DNA of 64,000 nucleotides from Gaiellasilicea sp963761905. GTDB lineage: Bacteria > Actinomycetota > Thermoleophilia > Gaiellales > Gaiellaceae. The DNA lies in the NCBI GenBank assembly GCA_963761905.1, contig CAVXIQ010000008.1, positions 248,001 to 312,000 of the forward strand, given 5' to 3'. Under the pieces are notes generated by a model. It searched no databases and was not told the origin of the DNA. It saw nothing but the letters and a program-made list of their open reading frames with translations. Both the position numbers and the translations under genes were made by a program. Of this stretch, positions 35,206 through 43,812 are shown in pieces (position 1 is the stretch's first letter; each line of letters opens with the position of its first letter).

Positions 35206-36155
35206 GCCTGCGGGCGGACGATCTCGCGGTGAGCTTCGACGGCGTCGCCGCGCTCGACGGCGCCTCCCTCGAGGTGGGCGACGGCGAGACGGTCGCCCTG
35301 CTCGGACCGAGCGGCTCCGGCAAGTCGACGCTCCTCCGCGCGATCGCCGGCCTGCAACGGCTCGACCGTGGGCGCGTCCTCCTCGACGGACGCGACCTTG
35401 CGACAACGCCGCCGCACCGGCGCGGGATCGGGCTCATGTTCCAGGAGCACGCCCTCTTCCCGCACCGCGACGTCGCCGGGAACGTCGGCTTCGGGCTTCG
35501 CATGGCCCGCCGTCCCAGACCGGAGATCAGCCGCCGCGTCGCCGAGCTGCTCGACCTCGTCGGGCTCGCTGGGATGGGTGGGCGCTCCGTCGAGACGCTC
35601 TCCGGCGGCGAGCAGCAGCGGGTGGCGCTGGCGCGGGCGCTCGCGACCGAGCCGCGGGTGCTGCTCCTCGACGAGCCGCTCGGGTCGCTCGACCGGCCGC
35701 TCCACGACCGGCTCCTGAAGGAGCTGGCGGAGCTCTTCGCGCGGCTCGGCCTAACGGTTCTCTACGTCACGCATGACGTGGCCGAGGCATTCGCGCTCGG
35801 CGATCGGGTCGCCGTGATGCGGGCGGGGCGGATCGCCCAGACGGCGACGCCGGACGCGCTCTGGTCGCAGCCCGCCGACGGCTGGATCGCGCGGTTCGTC
35901 GGGCTCACGAACGTCGAGTCACTCGGGAGCGAGGTTCGGATCACGCGACCCGACGCGATCCGCGTCCAGCCCGATCCCGCCGGCGATGCGGTCGTGCTGC
36001 GCTCGGAGCGTCATGGCGCAACTGTCACCCTGACGATCCGCGACGCCGCCGGTCGCGAGCTCGAAGCGGCCGTGACCGGCGTCGACGTTCCCGCGCCGGG
36101 CGTGCGGGTGACCCTCGAGATCGATCCGGCAGGGGTCGTCGTCGTCCCCGCGTAG
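35202..36155 (+). CDS. thiQ: Thiamine ABC transporter ATPase ThiQ, with C-terminal regulatory-like domain
   Basis: A 317-residue ABC ATPase. Walker A is LLGPSGSGKSTLL, Q-loop LMFQEHALFPHRDV, signature ETLSGGEQQRVALARAL, Walker B VLLLDEPLGSLD and switch LYVTHDVAEA. About 90 residues beyond the core (from SLGSEVRITRPDAIRVQP) form a small beta domain like the TOBE/MOP domains of other importers. GTG overlaps the thiP stop (GTGA). It powers the importer. Confidence 0.9.
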   Translation: MSLRADDLAVSFDGVAALDGASLEVGDGETVALLGPSGSGKSTLLRAIAGLQRLDRGRVLLDGRDLATTPPHRRGIGLMFQEHALFPHRDVAGNVGFGLRMARRPRPEISRRVAELLDLVGLAGMGGRSVETLSGGEQQRVALARALATEPRVLLLDEPLGSLDRPLHDRLLKELAELFARLGLTVLYVTHDVAEAFALGDRVAVMRAGRIAQTATPDALWSQPADGWIARFVGLTNVESLGSEVRITRPDAIRVQPDPAGDAVVLRSERHGATVTLTIRDAAGRELEAAVTGVDVPAPGVRVTLEIDPAGVVVVPA

Positions 36156-36156
36156 C

Positions 36157-36783
36157 TCAGTACACGCCGGGAACGAGCCGGAACGGGGTTCGCGCCGCGT
36201 ACTCCTGGTAGCGCTGATCCCGGCCGAGGAGCCGCTCTTCGAGCGTCATCCGCAGTAGCTGTCCCGCCAGGCAGAGCCCGAGCAGGGCGAGGTTGCGCGG
36301 CGCCGGATACGCGAGCACGTAGCCGACGAAGGTGACGAGATACGACGCGTAGAGGGGATGGCGGACGAAGCGGTACATCCCGGACGTCTTCACGCCTCGA
36401 TTGGCAGGCGCGAGCCCGAACGAGCGGCTCAGCGTCGAGAGCGCGACGATCGCCATCGAGAGGCCTAGGAGCTGGATCGGGATCGTCACGAAGCTCGGCA
36501 CGTTGCTGCGTTCGATCGGCGCCATCAGGAGCGTCGAGAACGTCCCGAGCGCCGTGGCGGTGAGTGCGAGCGCCGACACGTTCGCGGCCGACGCCTCGCG
36601 GCGGAAGAGGAACATCGTCACGACCATCGTCTCCAGCACGACGATCGCGAGGAGCGTCAGCTCACCGGTCTCGAGAAACGCCCGCGTATGGATGAAGATG
36701 AAGAGCGACCAGAGCGCGGCGAGCCCGACGTTGAGGAGCAACGCGGAGACTCCTCGCGCCGTGACGGCATGTCCGCGTCGCAT
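36157..36783 (-). CDS. Isoprenylcysteine carboxyl methyltransferase-like membrane protein
   Basis: A 208-residue protein with five or six membrane helices and the ICMT/phospholipid-methyltransferase signature SGMYRFVRHPLYASYLVTFVG. This is followed by LRMTLEERLLGRDQRYQEYA near the C-terminus, where AdoMet binds. Bacterial members methylate unknown small lipids or isoprenoids. It ends 2 bp from the thiQ stop in convergent orientation. Confidence 0.82.
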   Translation of the reverse strand: MRRGHAVTARGVSALLLNVGLAALWSLFIFIHTRAFLETGELTLLAIVVLETMVVTMFLFRREASAANVSALALTATALGTFSTLLMAPIERSNVPSFVTIPIQLLGLSMAIVALSTLSRSFGLAPANRGVKTSGMYRFVRHPLYASYLVTFVGYVLAYPAPRNLALLGLCLAGQLLRMTLEERLLGRDQRYQEYAARTPFRLVPGVY

Positions 36784-36858
36784 TACGGGTTGCGTCGGCG
36801 GTGAGCGTCGGCGGCGGCATGCCTCGATCGAGGGATGGCCGCCGGCGGCGGCGACGGA

Positions 36859-37353
36859 TCAGGCGCCGACGACCTGGACGAGCCAGCGGCGATCCCGCGC
36901 GCGGTCGAGCTCGAGGAAGAGTACGCGCTGCCAGGTGCCGAGGCAGAGCTCGCCGTCGCGGACGGGGATCGATTCGCCCGCAGGGCCGAGCAGCATCGAC
37001 ATGCAATGCGAGTGCCCGTTCCCGAAGTCCATGTCCTCGGGGCAGATGTTCTCCGTCCGCTTGTCCCAGTCGTCGTGGGCGTAGTAGTGGTCGCTCGGGA
37101 CGAGCCGGCGCAGGAGCACCGCGAAGTCCTCGAGGAAACCGCTTTCGAACTCGTTCACCCGCACCGAGCAGGTCGTGTGAGGCGAGTAGACGCAGCAGAT
37201 GCCGTCCCTGACCCCGCTGGCGGTGACTGCGTCGCGTACCTCGTCGGTGATGTCCTTGACGGTGAGGCCTCCTGCCGTCCGGAGCTCGGTCTCCTGCTGG
37301 TAGGCCTTCACGGTCTGCTGTGTCCTCTCGTAGGCGGCCAAAGTGATGGACAT
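36859..37353 (-). CDS. yjbQ: YjbQ/UPF0047 family protein
   Basis: A 164-residue protein with the UPF0047 signature. It includes ICCVYSPHTTCSVRVNEFE, the metal-ligand segment ENICPEDMDFGNGHSHCMSM, and ESIPVRDGELCLGTWQRVLF leading to a C-terminal FLELDRARDRRWLVQV. E. coli YjbQ can replace thiamine-phosphate synthase weakly when overproduced, which is notable beside a thi operon, though the gene is on the other strand and about 700 bp away. Main cellular role is unknown. Confidence 0.88.
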   Translation of the reverse strand: MSITLAAYERTQQTVKAYQQETELRTAGGLTVKDITDEVRDAVTASGVRDGICCVYSPHTTCSVRVNEFESGFLEDFAVLLRRLVPSDHYYAHDDWDKRTENICPEDMDFGNGHSHCMSMLLGPAGESIPVRDGELCLGTWQRVLFLELDRARDRRWLVQVVGA

Positions 37354-37406
37354 TGTGACAGCCGCGCGTCGAGCACCGCCGATTCGAGGTTACGCTCACG
37401 CGCAGC

Positions 37407-37480
37407 GGGCCCGTAGCTCAGCTGGTCAGAGCAGCCGACTCATAATCGGTAGGTCCCTGGTTCGAGTCCAGGCGGGCCCA
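37407..37480 (+). tRNA. tRNA with CAU anticodon (Met, or Ile2 if modified)
   Basis: Acceptor GGGCCCG pairs with CGGGCCC, the D-arm is GCTC-AGCTGGTCA-GAGC, the anticodon stem CCGACT-CAT-AATCGG, and the T-arm CCTGG-TTCGAGT-CCAGG. The discriminator is A and CCA is not encoded. CAU reads AUG unless lysidine changes it to read AUA; sequence alone does not separate the two. Confidence 0.93.
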
Positions 37481-37486
37481 AAGGAT

Positions 37487-37524
37487 CCCGCTTGCCTAGT
37501 GGCTTTTGGCTTAGGCAAGCGGGA
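37487..37524 (+). terminator. Terminator hairpin after the tRNA
   Basis: CCCGCTTGCCTA pairs with TAGGCAAGCGGG across a GTGGCTTTTGGCT loop region, a 12-bp stem that starts 6 nt after the tRNA. Confidence 0.75.
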
Positions 37525-37609
37525 CTCCCTCAGGCGGGGCAGAAGCCACGAAGACTGGGCGTTTCGTCGGGGCGGATATGCGCCGAAGTTCCGCGCTCCG
37601 GCACGGACG

Positions 37610-38071
37610 TCAGCAGGCTCCCAGGAACCGACCTACGGGTTGGTTGTGCCCGAACCCGAAACCGGATTCGACGAACCGTGCGCCGGGAAGGAGAACCTGC
37701 GCCAGGTCGGTGGAGTCCTGGGCGTAGATGCCAGATGACGACACCGTCTTGCCGTCGAGCTTGGGTGAGACAGCCCTTCCTCTGTAGAAGTAGGTCAGCG
37801 TGTCGAAATGGCCGATCCCCCACAGAATCAAGGCGCCCGATGCGCAACTGGGTTCGTCGTCCCACGTCGTCGAGTAGTGCACCACGACGCAGGCCGTGCG
37901 AGCAGTTTGGCCGTTGTACGCGGTGTAGGGCTGCTGCGGGTTGAACGTGCAGGTGATCGTGCCGCTCCGCTCGACAGTGCTCGCCTCAGCGGGTACGGCC
38001 GTTACCGCACCGGTCGCCGCTACGAGCACGACCGTCAGCAACCACAAGCCCAGCCTTCTGTGACTCTTCAT
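37610..38071 (-). CDS. Small secreted protein
   Basis: Not recognised. The 153 residues begin with a clear signal peptide (HRRLGLWLLTVVLVAATGAV, cleavage near AEASTVE). The mature 120 residues are beta-rich with three or four cysteines (ITCTFNPQQPYTAYN, RTACVVVHYSTTWDDEPSC) and end GHNQPVGRFLGAC, so disulfides are likely. GAGGGG precedes ATG 38071 by 8 nt; an upstream ATG at 38077 is too close to that site. Confidence 0.65.
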   Translation of the reverse strand: MKSHRRLGLWLLTVVLVAATGAVTAVPAEASTVERSGTITCTFNPQQPYTAYNGQTARTACVVVHYSTTWDDEPSCASGALILWGIGHFDTLTYFYRGRAVSPKLDGKTVSSSGIYAQDSTDLAQVLLPGARFVESGFGFGHNQPVGRFLGAC

Positions 38072-38413
38072 CCACATCCCCTCTCGCTTCACGTAGGAGG
38101 GACATCGTAATCGCACGTCCGGGTGAAGACCGCAAGACCGCGACGTCGATCTGACCAGTTGTGCGGACTCACTGGGCGCTCGTCCCCCCTCACCGAGAGC
38201 GGAACGGCCGATCCCGTGAAGTGACCAGGTGAACCACCCGTTGGGTGATGGGTCAACCACTCATCGCGGGCGATGGTGTCCCTAGCGGCTTACGAGATTC
38301 ACGGGACTCCTGCGGTGGCCCCGGATCTCATCGGAGAACGAGGCGGGGCTCCTGCGGTGGCCCCGCGTCCTCCATCTTCCTACCCCCTTGACCGACCCAA
38401 GGAGTACGGCGTC
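38072..38413. other. Intergenic leader with a short direct repeat
   Basis: About 340 bp between divergent genes. The block CTCCTGCGGTGGCCCCG occurs twice (38307-38323 and 38349-38365), each able to fold as GGGGC...GCCCC-type hairpins. CCTTG before, and CAAGG within, the ribosome site of the next gene can also pair. No known riboswitch class matched. Confidence 0.45.
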
Positions 38414-38701
38414 ATGACCAACGAGCTCTTCCTCTTTGCGCTCGTCACCGGTGCGGGGCTCCTCGCACTCTGGCTCGACCTGCGGCTGCCAACCGTCGCA
38501 CCCGCCGGCCTCAAGACGCTCGCGCTCCACGGCGTGCTCGCCTTCGCCGGGCTCCAGCTGATCCCCGGCGGCGAGAGCGTCCCCGGTGGGATCTACCTGC
38601 TGCTGTTCGGGATCGTGCTGCCGGCGCTCACGTACGTCTTCCTCGTGGCGATCTGGTTCATCCGCCATGCGCAGGCCGCGCTCGGCTTCGGCTCCCGCTA
38701 A
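38414..38701 (+). CDS. Small integral membrane protein
   Basis: Not recognised. The 95 residues have three membrane helices: LFLFALVTGAGLLALWL, TLALHGVLAFAGLQLIPGG and IYLLLFGIVLPALTYVFLVA. AAGGAG lies 9 nt before ATG 38414. Divergent from the secreted protein and convergent with the RTX-type gene. Confidence 0.6.
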   Translation: MTNELFLFALVTGAGLLALWLDLRLPTVAPAGLKTLALHGVLAFAGLQLIPGGESVPGGIYLLLFGIVLPALTYVFLVAIWFIRHAQAALGFGSR

Positions 38702-38718
38702 GACGTTCGCTGCTGAAG

Positions 38719-39060
38719 CTAGCTGCGGCGCTCGATCGACCGGACGCTGTCGCGCCCGTCGAACCAGGCGCGATCGGTGCCCGGCCCGCCGTCGAGCTTG
38801 TCGGGCGCACCGTCCCAGGCCCACATCGTGTCGTTGCCGGTGCCGCCGTAGACCGTGTCGTAGCCCGGTCCCGCCTGGATCCGGTCGGCGCCCGGCCCGG
38901 CCCACACGACGTCGCGGCCCTCGAGCCCGTCGATCAGGTCGTTGCCGCCGAGGCCGCAGATCACGTCGTTGCCCTTCGTGCCGAGCAGGAAGTCGTTGCC
39001 GGGCGTGCCGGTGATCGTGCAGGGCGCGAGTGCGAGCCAGACGACGAACGGCGCGATCAC
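38719..39060 (-). CDS. RTX-type calcium-binding repeat protein, short
   Basis: After a short hydrophobic N-terminus (VIAPFVVWLALAPC), the 113-residue protein carries tandem GGxGxDxUx-like nonapeptides: GTPGNDFLLGTKGNDVICG, LGGNDLIDGLEGRDVVW, PGYDTVYGGTGNDTMW and LDGGPGTDRAWF. These form Ca2+-binding beta-rolls, usually after export. GTG overlaps the DUF192 stop (GTGA), so it is co-translated with that gene. Confidence 0.82.
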   Translation of the reverse strand: MIAPFVVWLALAPCTITGTPGNDFLLGTKGNDVICGLGGNDLIDGLEGRDVVWAGPGADRIQAGPGYDTVYGGTGNDTMWAWDGAPDKLDGGPGTDRAWFDGRDSVRSIERRS

Positions 39061-39407
39061 CGAGTTTCGAGCCGGTCGCCGATCCGAAGCTGACGGCGGG
39101 CGCTCTCGCCGCTCGCGAGCTCGAGGGCAGCATGGGCGCCGCTCCGGCAGGCCGCCCGCCAGGGTCGGAGTCCCCGCGCGATCCCGACGACGACGCGCTC
39201 CTTGTCGAGGAAGACGACGTCGATCGGGAAGCGCATGAAGAAGGTGTGGATCGAGGCCGCCGGCTCGAGCAGGATCCCCTCGCCGCCCGGGAGGCTGCGC
39301 CGGCCGAGCAGGCCTCGCATCCGCCGGAGCGGACGCTTCGCGACGAGGCAGCGCTCGACGACGACGCGTCCGTCCGGACGGGCGAGGGTGACGAACTCAG
39401 TAGCCAA
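39057..39407 (-). CDS. DUF192 family protein
   Basis: A 116-residue beta-barrel-like protein. The DUF192 core is RRMRGLLGRRSLPGGEGILL, followed by SIHTFFMRFPIDVVFLDKER and GAHAALELASGESARRQLR. Function of the family is unknown; it is often near secretion or pilus genes. It starts at TTG 39407, inside the last 11 bp of the upstream gene. Confidence 0.85.
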   Translation of the reverse strand: MATEFVTLARPDGRVVVERCLVAKRPLRRMRGLLGRRSLPGGEGILLEPAASIHTFFMRFPIDVVFLDKERVVVGIARGLRPWRAACRSGAHAALELASGESARRQLRIGDRLETR

Positions 39408-40831
39408 CGTGGATGTGGTCGGCGTGGTCGGCGAGCGGGAACGACGGCCCGCCGAGGCCGAGCAGCGAGATCACCTGCTGCGGCTGGAGCTCGGCGGGGA
39501 GGAGGAGGACCGACCGCACGGCGGCCTCCGTCAGGCCTCCCGGACGCTGGTTGCCGGCGATCGAGGTGCCGCCGATTGCGGCGATGTCGACCGCGTGCCC
39601 GTAGATGTGAGCCGAGACGACGCCGGCCCGCGCGAATTGGCGGTGGCCGGAGAAGAGGCTCGACACGGTGACTGAGCCGTGCCGCTCGGCGAGGTACGAG
39701 AGCAGGACGACGACGCGGACGTCGATCCGGCCGGCGGCGAGATCGGCGCGGCCGCCGTCGTAGATCGAGACGCGCTCGTCGGCGAGCAGCCGCTGCGACG
39801 AGCCGGGGCTTCGACTGCTCGAGGCCCGTGACGAGCGACTCGAGCCCGACGGAGCGGTAGTAGTCCGCGAGCGCGGCGGCGCGGTCGGCGAACGCCGTCC
39901 GGCCCGAGAGCGCGAGCGCTCCGCGCCAGGCGTCGCCGCGCAGGCTCTTCGCCAGGCGGTCGATCTCGCTCGGGGTGGCCGGGGCCGAGCCGTGCTCGCC
40001 TTGTGCCCGAAGCACGCCGAGGACCGCGGCCCAGTCGGCGCCGCCGCGCGTCGAGATGCGTCCGAGCGAGCGGACGAACGGGCGGGTGAGCCGAGCCGAC
40101 GGCGGGGTGGGATCCGGAAGCGCCCGGTTGAGCCAGACGGTTGCGGCGCCGGCCTGGGCATGCTCGATCTCCGCGGGACGGGCCGGGGCGATCTGGGCCC
40201 GCGCCGTCACCCACTTGCGAGTCTTCGCCTTCGGGGCGACCCGTCGCTTCGGCGTCGCCGTGGACTGGACGGACGAGGGCTCGACGGCCTTGACGCTCGT
40301 CGGCGCTGCGGCGGCGAGCTCCGAGGTCTCGGTCTCGGCGGCGGCGGCGGCCTCGTCGGCGTGGCCGTGCTCGGCGGCGGGTGCCGCCGACGGCGCCGGC
40401 TCCGAGGCCGGCTCCGAGGCCGGCTCCGAGGCCGGCGCCGACTCGGGGGCTGCGGCCGACGAGGGTGCAGGCGCGGCCTCGCTGGAAGGCGCGGGAGCGG
40501 GCTCGGCTCCGGCCGCGACCGCGCCGACCTGGGAGGCGTCGACGCCGTCTCCCTCGAGCATCGCCGCGACCCGGTCGCCCGCGCCGGCCGTGAACGAGGC
40601 GCCGGCGAAGAAGAGGAGTGTGAACCCCGAGACGAGGGCGAGACGTGCGGCGGGGCGCGGCCGAGGCGTCGGCGACGGCAGCGGCACTGGATCGGTGGCG
40701 GGCTCGAGCATCGGTGGGCGAACGTGCAGCGCCGTGGGTCGGCGTCGCAGGAGCACGGTCAGCGTCGCGACGGCGAACGCTGCGGCGAGTGACAGTGACA
40801 CTGTTACGAGATTTCGATTCCGTCTTGACAC
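39397..40831 (-). CDS. Membrane-anchored protein with M15-like peptidase domain (one apparent frameshift)
   Basis: The GTG at 40831 opens SRRNRNLVTVSLSLAAAFAV, a membrane segment. A second helix follows near residue 75, then a long Ala/Pro/Glu/Ser linker with PASE repeats and a basic KRRVAPKAKTRKW stretch. The C-terminal half has a helical region (FVRSLGRISTRGGADWAAVL), then, after a frameshift near 39804-39815, LLADERVSIYDGGRADLAAG. The ending, SGHRQFARAGVVSAHIYGHA plus VDI and HADHIHVGY, holds the SxHxxGxAxD and HxH zinc ligands of M15/VanY-type D,D-peptidases. It is divergent from the Tad locus and may open peptidoglycan for the pilus; that role is inference. Confidence 0.65.
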
Positions 40832-41203
40832 GAACTCCAGCTCCTCTTGCTCGGGGGAAAAGCGCCGGATCGTGTACCGGCGTCGGAGACTCCACCGTGC
40901 CGCAACGGTCGTCGAGTAACCCCTATCGGCAGAGGCTTTAGCCGCAGTCACTCCATCGAGTGAACGTGCGCGAGCGGTGCAGGAAGTCACCCTTTTGAGG
41001 CTCCACTCCAGCTCGAAGCCGTTCCGATAGTGGGGCAACGCAAGACCACCAGTTAGGCGCCGCGGCACGCCGAGCTCGATGTAGGGGAGGAGACTTTCCC
41101 GCTTGACGAAGGCACTCGCAATCGGCACTTCGCTTTTCACCCGTCCGGAGCCGAAGTCTCCCGGCTCATTCACCCGTCTCATTTCGGAAGGGAGGTGAAC
41201 TCC
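40832..41203. other. Promoter/leader region of the Flp/Tad locus
   Basis: About 370 bp between the divergent peptidase and the first pilin. It contains several small dyads (GAGCCG/CGGCTC near 41150-41170; GGCG/CGCC near 41055-41075), and the strong ribosome site GGGAGGTGA at its end. No clear -10 or known riboswitch was found. Confidence 0.4.
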
Positions 41204-41410
41204 ATGCTGAAGTTTTTCGTCGCGTTGCAGTCGTACACCGTCAACGCCGTCCACGAGCTGCGCACCGCCGAAGACGCTCAGACGATGGCCGAGTACGGCG
41301 TCGTCCTCGCCGTGATCACCATCGGCGCCGTCGGCGTCTTCACGCTTCTCTCCGGCAGCATCACGAGCGCGATCAACGCTGTCAGGGCCAACCTGCCCGG
41401 CGGCGCGTAA
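41204..41410 (+). CDS. Flp-family type IVb pilin
   Basis: A 68-residue prepilin. The processed core is LRTAEDAQTMAEYGVVLAVI, a long hydrophobic helix preceded by an acidic leader and carrying the Flp EY-type motif (AEYGVVL). GGGAGGTGA precedes ATG 41204. It is the probable major subunit of the Flp pilus, with cleavage by a prepilin peptidase that is not in this window. Confidence 0.9.
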   Translation: MLKFFVALQSYTVNAVHELRTAEDAQTMAEYGVVLAVITIGAVGVFTLLSGSITSAINAVRANLPGGA

Positions 41411-41444
41411 GCCCGTCATTCCCCCAGAAGGAGGTGAACGTTCG

Positions 41445-41627
41445 ATGAATGATCCAGAGCTCCGCCAGGTCGTCGCAACTCTCCGGAACTCCGAGGAGGG
41501 CCAGACGATGGCCGAGTACGGAGTGGTTCTCACGGTGATCGTCGTCGCCACGGTCACCATCTTCACCTCGCTGGGAGATTCGGTCGAGGCAACGATCAGG
41601 AACGTCCTGACCTTCCTCCCCGGATAG
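41445..41627 (+). CDS. Second Flp-family pilin
   Basis: A 60-residue paralogue of the preceding pilin with the same QTMAEYGVVLTVIVVAT helix, a different N-terminal leader (MNDPELRQVVATLRNSEEG) and an equally strong ribosome site, AGGAGGTGA. Two tandem pilins may give major and minor subunits. Confidence 0.9.
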   Translation: MNDPELRQVVATLRNSEEGQTMAEYGVVLTVIVVATVTIFTSLGDSVEATIRNVLTFLPG

Positions 41628-41695
41628 CCGTGCACGTCGGGCGGGCCTTCGCAAGGAGGTCCGCCCGCTCCACTTCGAACCGAAAGCCGCCGCTG

Positions 41696-42100
41696 ATGAT
41701 CCTCCAGAGACTTCGATCCGACGAGAAGGGCCAGACCGCCACCGAGTTCGCGCTCGTGCTGCCCGTCTTCTGCCTGCTTCTTTTCGGGATCATTCAGTTC
41801 GGGATCATCTTCAAGAATTACGTGACGCTGACCGACGCCGTCCGCGCAGGCGCGCGCACCGCGGCGGTGAGCCGTCTCGAAGGCTCGCCCGTCGCTGTCG
41901 TCGAGGCGTCCGTCCGAAAGTCCGCGACCGGGATCGACAAGCCGTGCTCGACGCCCGGCCTCTGCGTGACGGTCAGCGGAACGTGGCAGCGCGGCCAGGA
42001 CGTGACGGTCGAAGCGACCTACCCCTACGAGATCAACCTGCTCGGATTCGTCGCTGCGACGGGGGTCCTGACGAGCACGACCACGGAGCGTGTGGAATGA
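41696..42100 (+). CDS. TadE-like pseudopilin
   Basis: A 134-residue protein starting MILQRLRSDEKGQTATEFAL and running into VLPVFCLLLFGIIQFGIIF, a type-IV-pilin-like N-terminus with the conserved Glu of TadE. A short external domain holds two cysteines (DKPCSTPGLCVTV). ATG 41696 is preferred; GTG 41630 is in frame and AAGGAGGT lies between them at 41653. Confidence 0.85.
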   Translation: MILQRLRSDEKGQTATEFALVLPVFCLLLFGIIQFGIIFKNYVTLTDAVRAGARTAAVSRLEGSPVAVVEASVRKSATGIDKPCSTPGLCVTVSGTWQRGQDVTVEATYPYEINLLGFVAATGVLTSTTTERVE

Positions 42101-42997
42101 GCCTCTTCAAGAACGACCGCGGCCAGGCGACCGTCCTGACCGTCCTGAGCTTGACCGCTCTGCTCGGCATGGCCGCACTCGTCCTCGACGTCGGCTCGTG
42201 GTTCCGTGCGCAGCGCGACACGCAGGCAGCAGCCGATGCTTCGGCCCTCGCCGCCGCCCAGGCGCTCCCGTACAGTCCTGGTGCGGCCTCGGCGCTCGCC
42301 GGCGAGTACGTCGACAAGAACGGTGGCGGCGCTCGCACGATCACGTTCGCCAGCAAGAACCTCGCGAACGACACGGTTTCCGTCACGGTGGAGCGGCCGA
42401 CACCGGGCTTCTTCGCCAAGGTCTTCGGGGTCAACTCCGTCCAGGTCGGCGCGAAGGCGACAGCACGCACCGGCACGCTCGCTCAGGCGCGGTTTGCGGC
42501 CCCGATCGGGGTCGACAAGCGGCACCCGCTGCTCGGTGGCAGCGGTTGTCCGTGCTTCGGCCAGGACACCGACCTCGAGCTCGAGAAGGTCGGTCCGGGC
42601 GCGTTCCGCTTCCTCAACCTCGACGGGTCGCATGGCGGGACGGGCACGCAGGACATCGAGGCGTGGATCACGCAGCGGATTCGACGGCTACATGCCGCTG
42701 GGTTGGTACGGCTCGAATCCCGGAGCAAAGACGAGCTCCAACGTCACCTCGGCGATGAACGTGAAGATCGGTGACGAGCTGCTCTTTCCCGTCTATGACA
42801 GGACGGTCGATAACGGCGCCAACTTCGATTACGAAGTCATCGGTTGGGTGGGCTTCGTGGTCACCGACTACATCAAGGTTCAGGGAAACAACAAGAGAAT
42901 CACGGGGCAGTTCGTGCGAGTGATCTGGGAAGGTCTTCAGTCGACGTCGGGCTCCGCGATCAGCTTCGGAGCTCAAGCGATTCAGCTCGTCGAATAA
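42097..42997 (+). CDS. TadG-like pilus assembly protein (one apparent frameshift)
   Basis: ATGA overlap with tadE. The N-terminus SLFKNDRGQATVLTVLSLTA plus LLGMAALVLDVGSWFRAQRD is the TadG/Flp-assembly start, and AAADASALAAAQAL follows. The exposed domain contains GSGCPCFGQDTDLELEKVG. The frame shifts near 42674 (CAGCGGATTC for CAGGGATTC), then continues GYMPLGWYGSNPGAKTSSN and FDYEVIGWVGFVVTDYIKVQ to 42997. The corrected length is about 300 residues. It is likely a minor pilus or envelope-anchoring component. Confidence 0.8.
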
Positions 42998-43029
42998 GTC
43001 AACGAGAAAGTGAAGGAAAAACGACGCTC

Positions 43030-43812
43030 ATGACCTACAGAGTCAGAAATATCGTGATCGCCGTCGCGCTGGCTCTCGTCGCCGCAATGATGACGAGCTT
43101 CTACGTGACGAACTATCAGCGTAACGTCCAGAAGGATGCCAAGAACGTCGTGGTGTTCGTCGCGAAGAAGGACATTCCCGTCGGCACGACCGGCGCGGAT
43201 CTCGCGCGGAAGGGCCTCGTCGCGAAGTCCGAGATCGTTCGGCGATCCGTCGTGCCGGGCGCGATCTCGAGCCCCGACCAGCTTGCGGACCTCGTCGCGG
43301 TGCAGCCGGTGTATGCGGGCGAGCAGGTCTCGACGCGACGGTTCGCCCTGCCGACCACCCGTGGGATCAGCGCTCAGCTGACCGGGACGCAGCGGGCGAT
43401 CAGCTTCCGGGGAGACCAGGAGCAGCTGCTTGCCGGCACGCTGAAGAAGGACGATCGCGTGGATGTCGTTGCGTCCTTCAAGCACGACCGTGCGTACACA
43501 CGGATCATCCTGCGCGACCTGCTCGTGCTCAAGGCGCCGTCGTCCAGCCTCGCTTCGGACAAGGTTGGCTCCTCGCCGGGCGAGGGCGCCTTCGCGGTGA
43601 TGCTGGCCGTCACCGACGTCCAGGTACAGAGGCTGCATTGGGCCGACACGTTCGCCGACGCGTGGCATCTCGAGCTTCGGCCGGTCACGGACGCCGTGGA
43701 CAGCCCGGAGAACGTCGAGAGCTCCAAGTCGCTGCTGGTCGAGGGCGTCCGCCCGAGGCAGCTCGTTCAGGCCGGATACCCGAACACCGGAAACGTTGGA
43801 GGCACCCCATGA
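43030..43812 (+). CDS. cpaB: Flp pilus assembly protein CpaB/RcpC
   Basis: A 260-residue protein with one N-terminal membrane helix (NIVIAVALALVAAMMTSFYV) and a SAF domain (VVVFVAKKDIPVGTTGADLA, QPVYAGEQVSTRRF). The C-terminal RcpC region includes GTLKKDDRVDVVASFKHD. CpaB is periplasmic or wall-facing and needed for Flp pilus formation. It overlaps cpaE by ATGA. Confidence 0.9.
   Translation: MTYRVRNIVIAVALALVAAMMTSFYVTNYQRNVQKDAKNVVVFVAKKDIPVGTTGADLARKGLVAKSEIVRRSVVPGAISSPDQLADLVAVQPVYAGEQVSTRRFALPTTRGISAQLTGTQRAISFRGDQEQLLAGTLKKDDRVDVVASFKHDRAYTRIILRDLLVLKAPSSSLASDKVGSSPGEGAFAVMLAVTDVQVQRLHWADTFADAWHLELRPVTDAVDSPENVESSKSLLVEGVRPRQLVQAGYPNTGNVGGTP

Noticed and set aside
41020..41100. c-di-GMP-I (GEMM) riboswitch before the pilins
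   Set aside because: One block is vaguely similar, but the first conserved half and the tetraloop/receptor pair are not found.
38282..41635. 1117-codon open frame on the minus strand
   Set aside because: Only the part from 40831 down to the indel near 39810 is real (M15-like protein). The rest crosses pilin genes on the other strand and three other genes.
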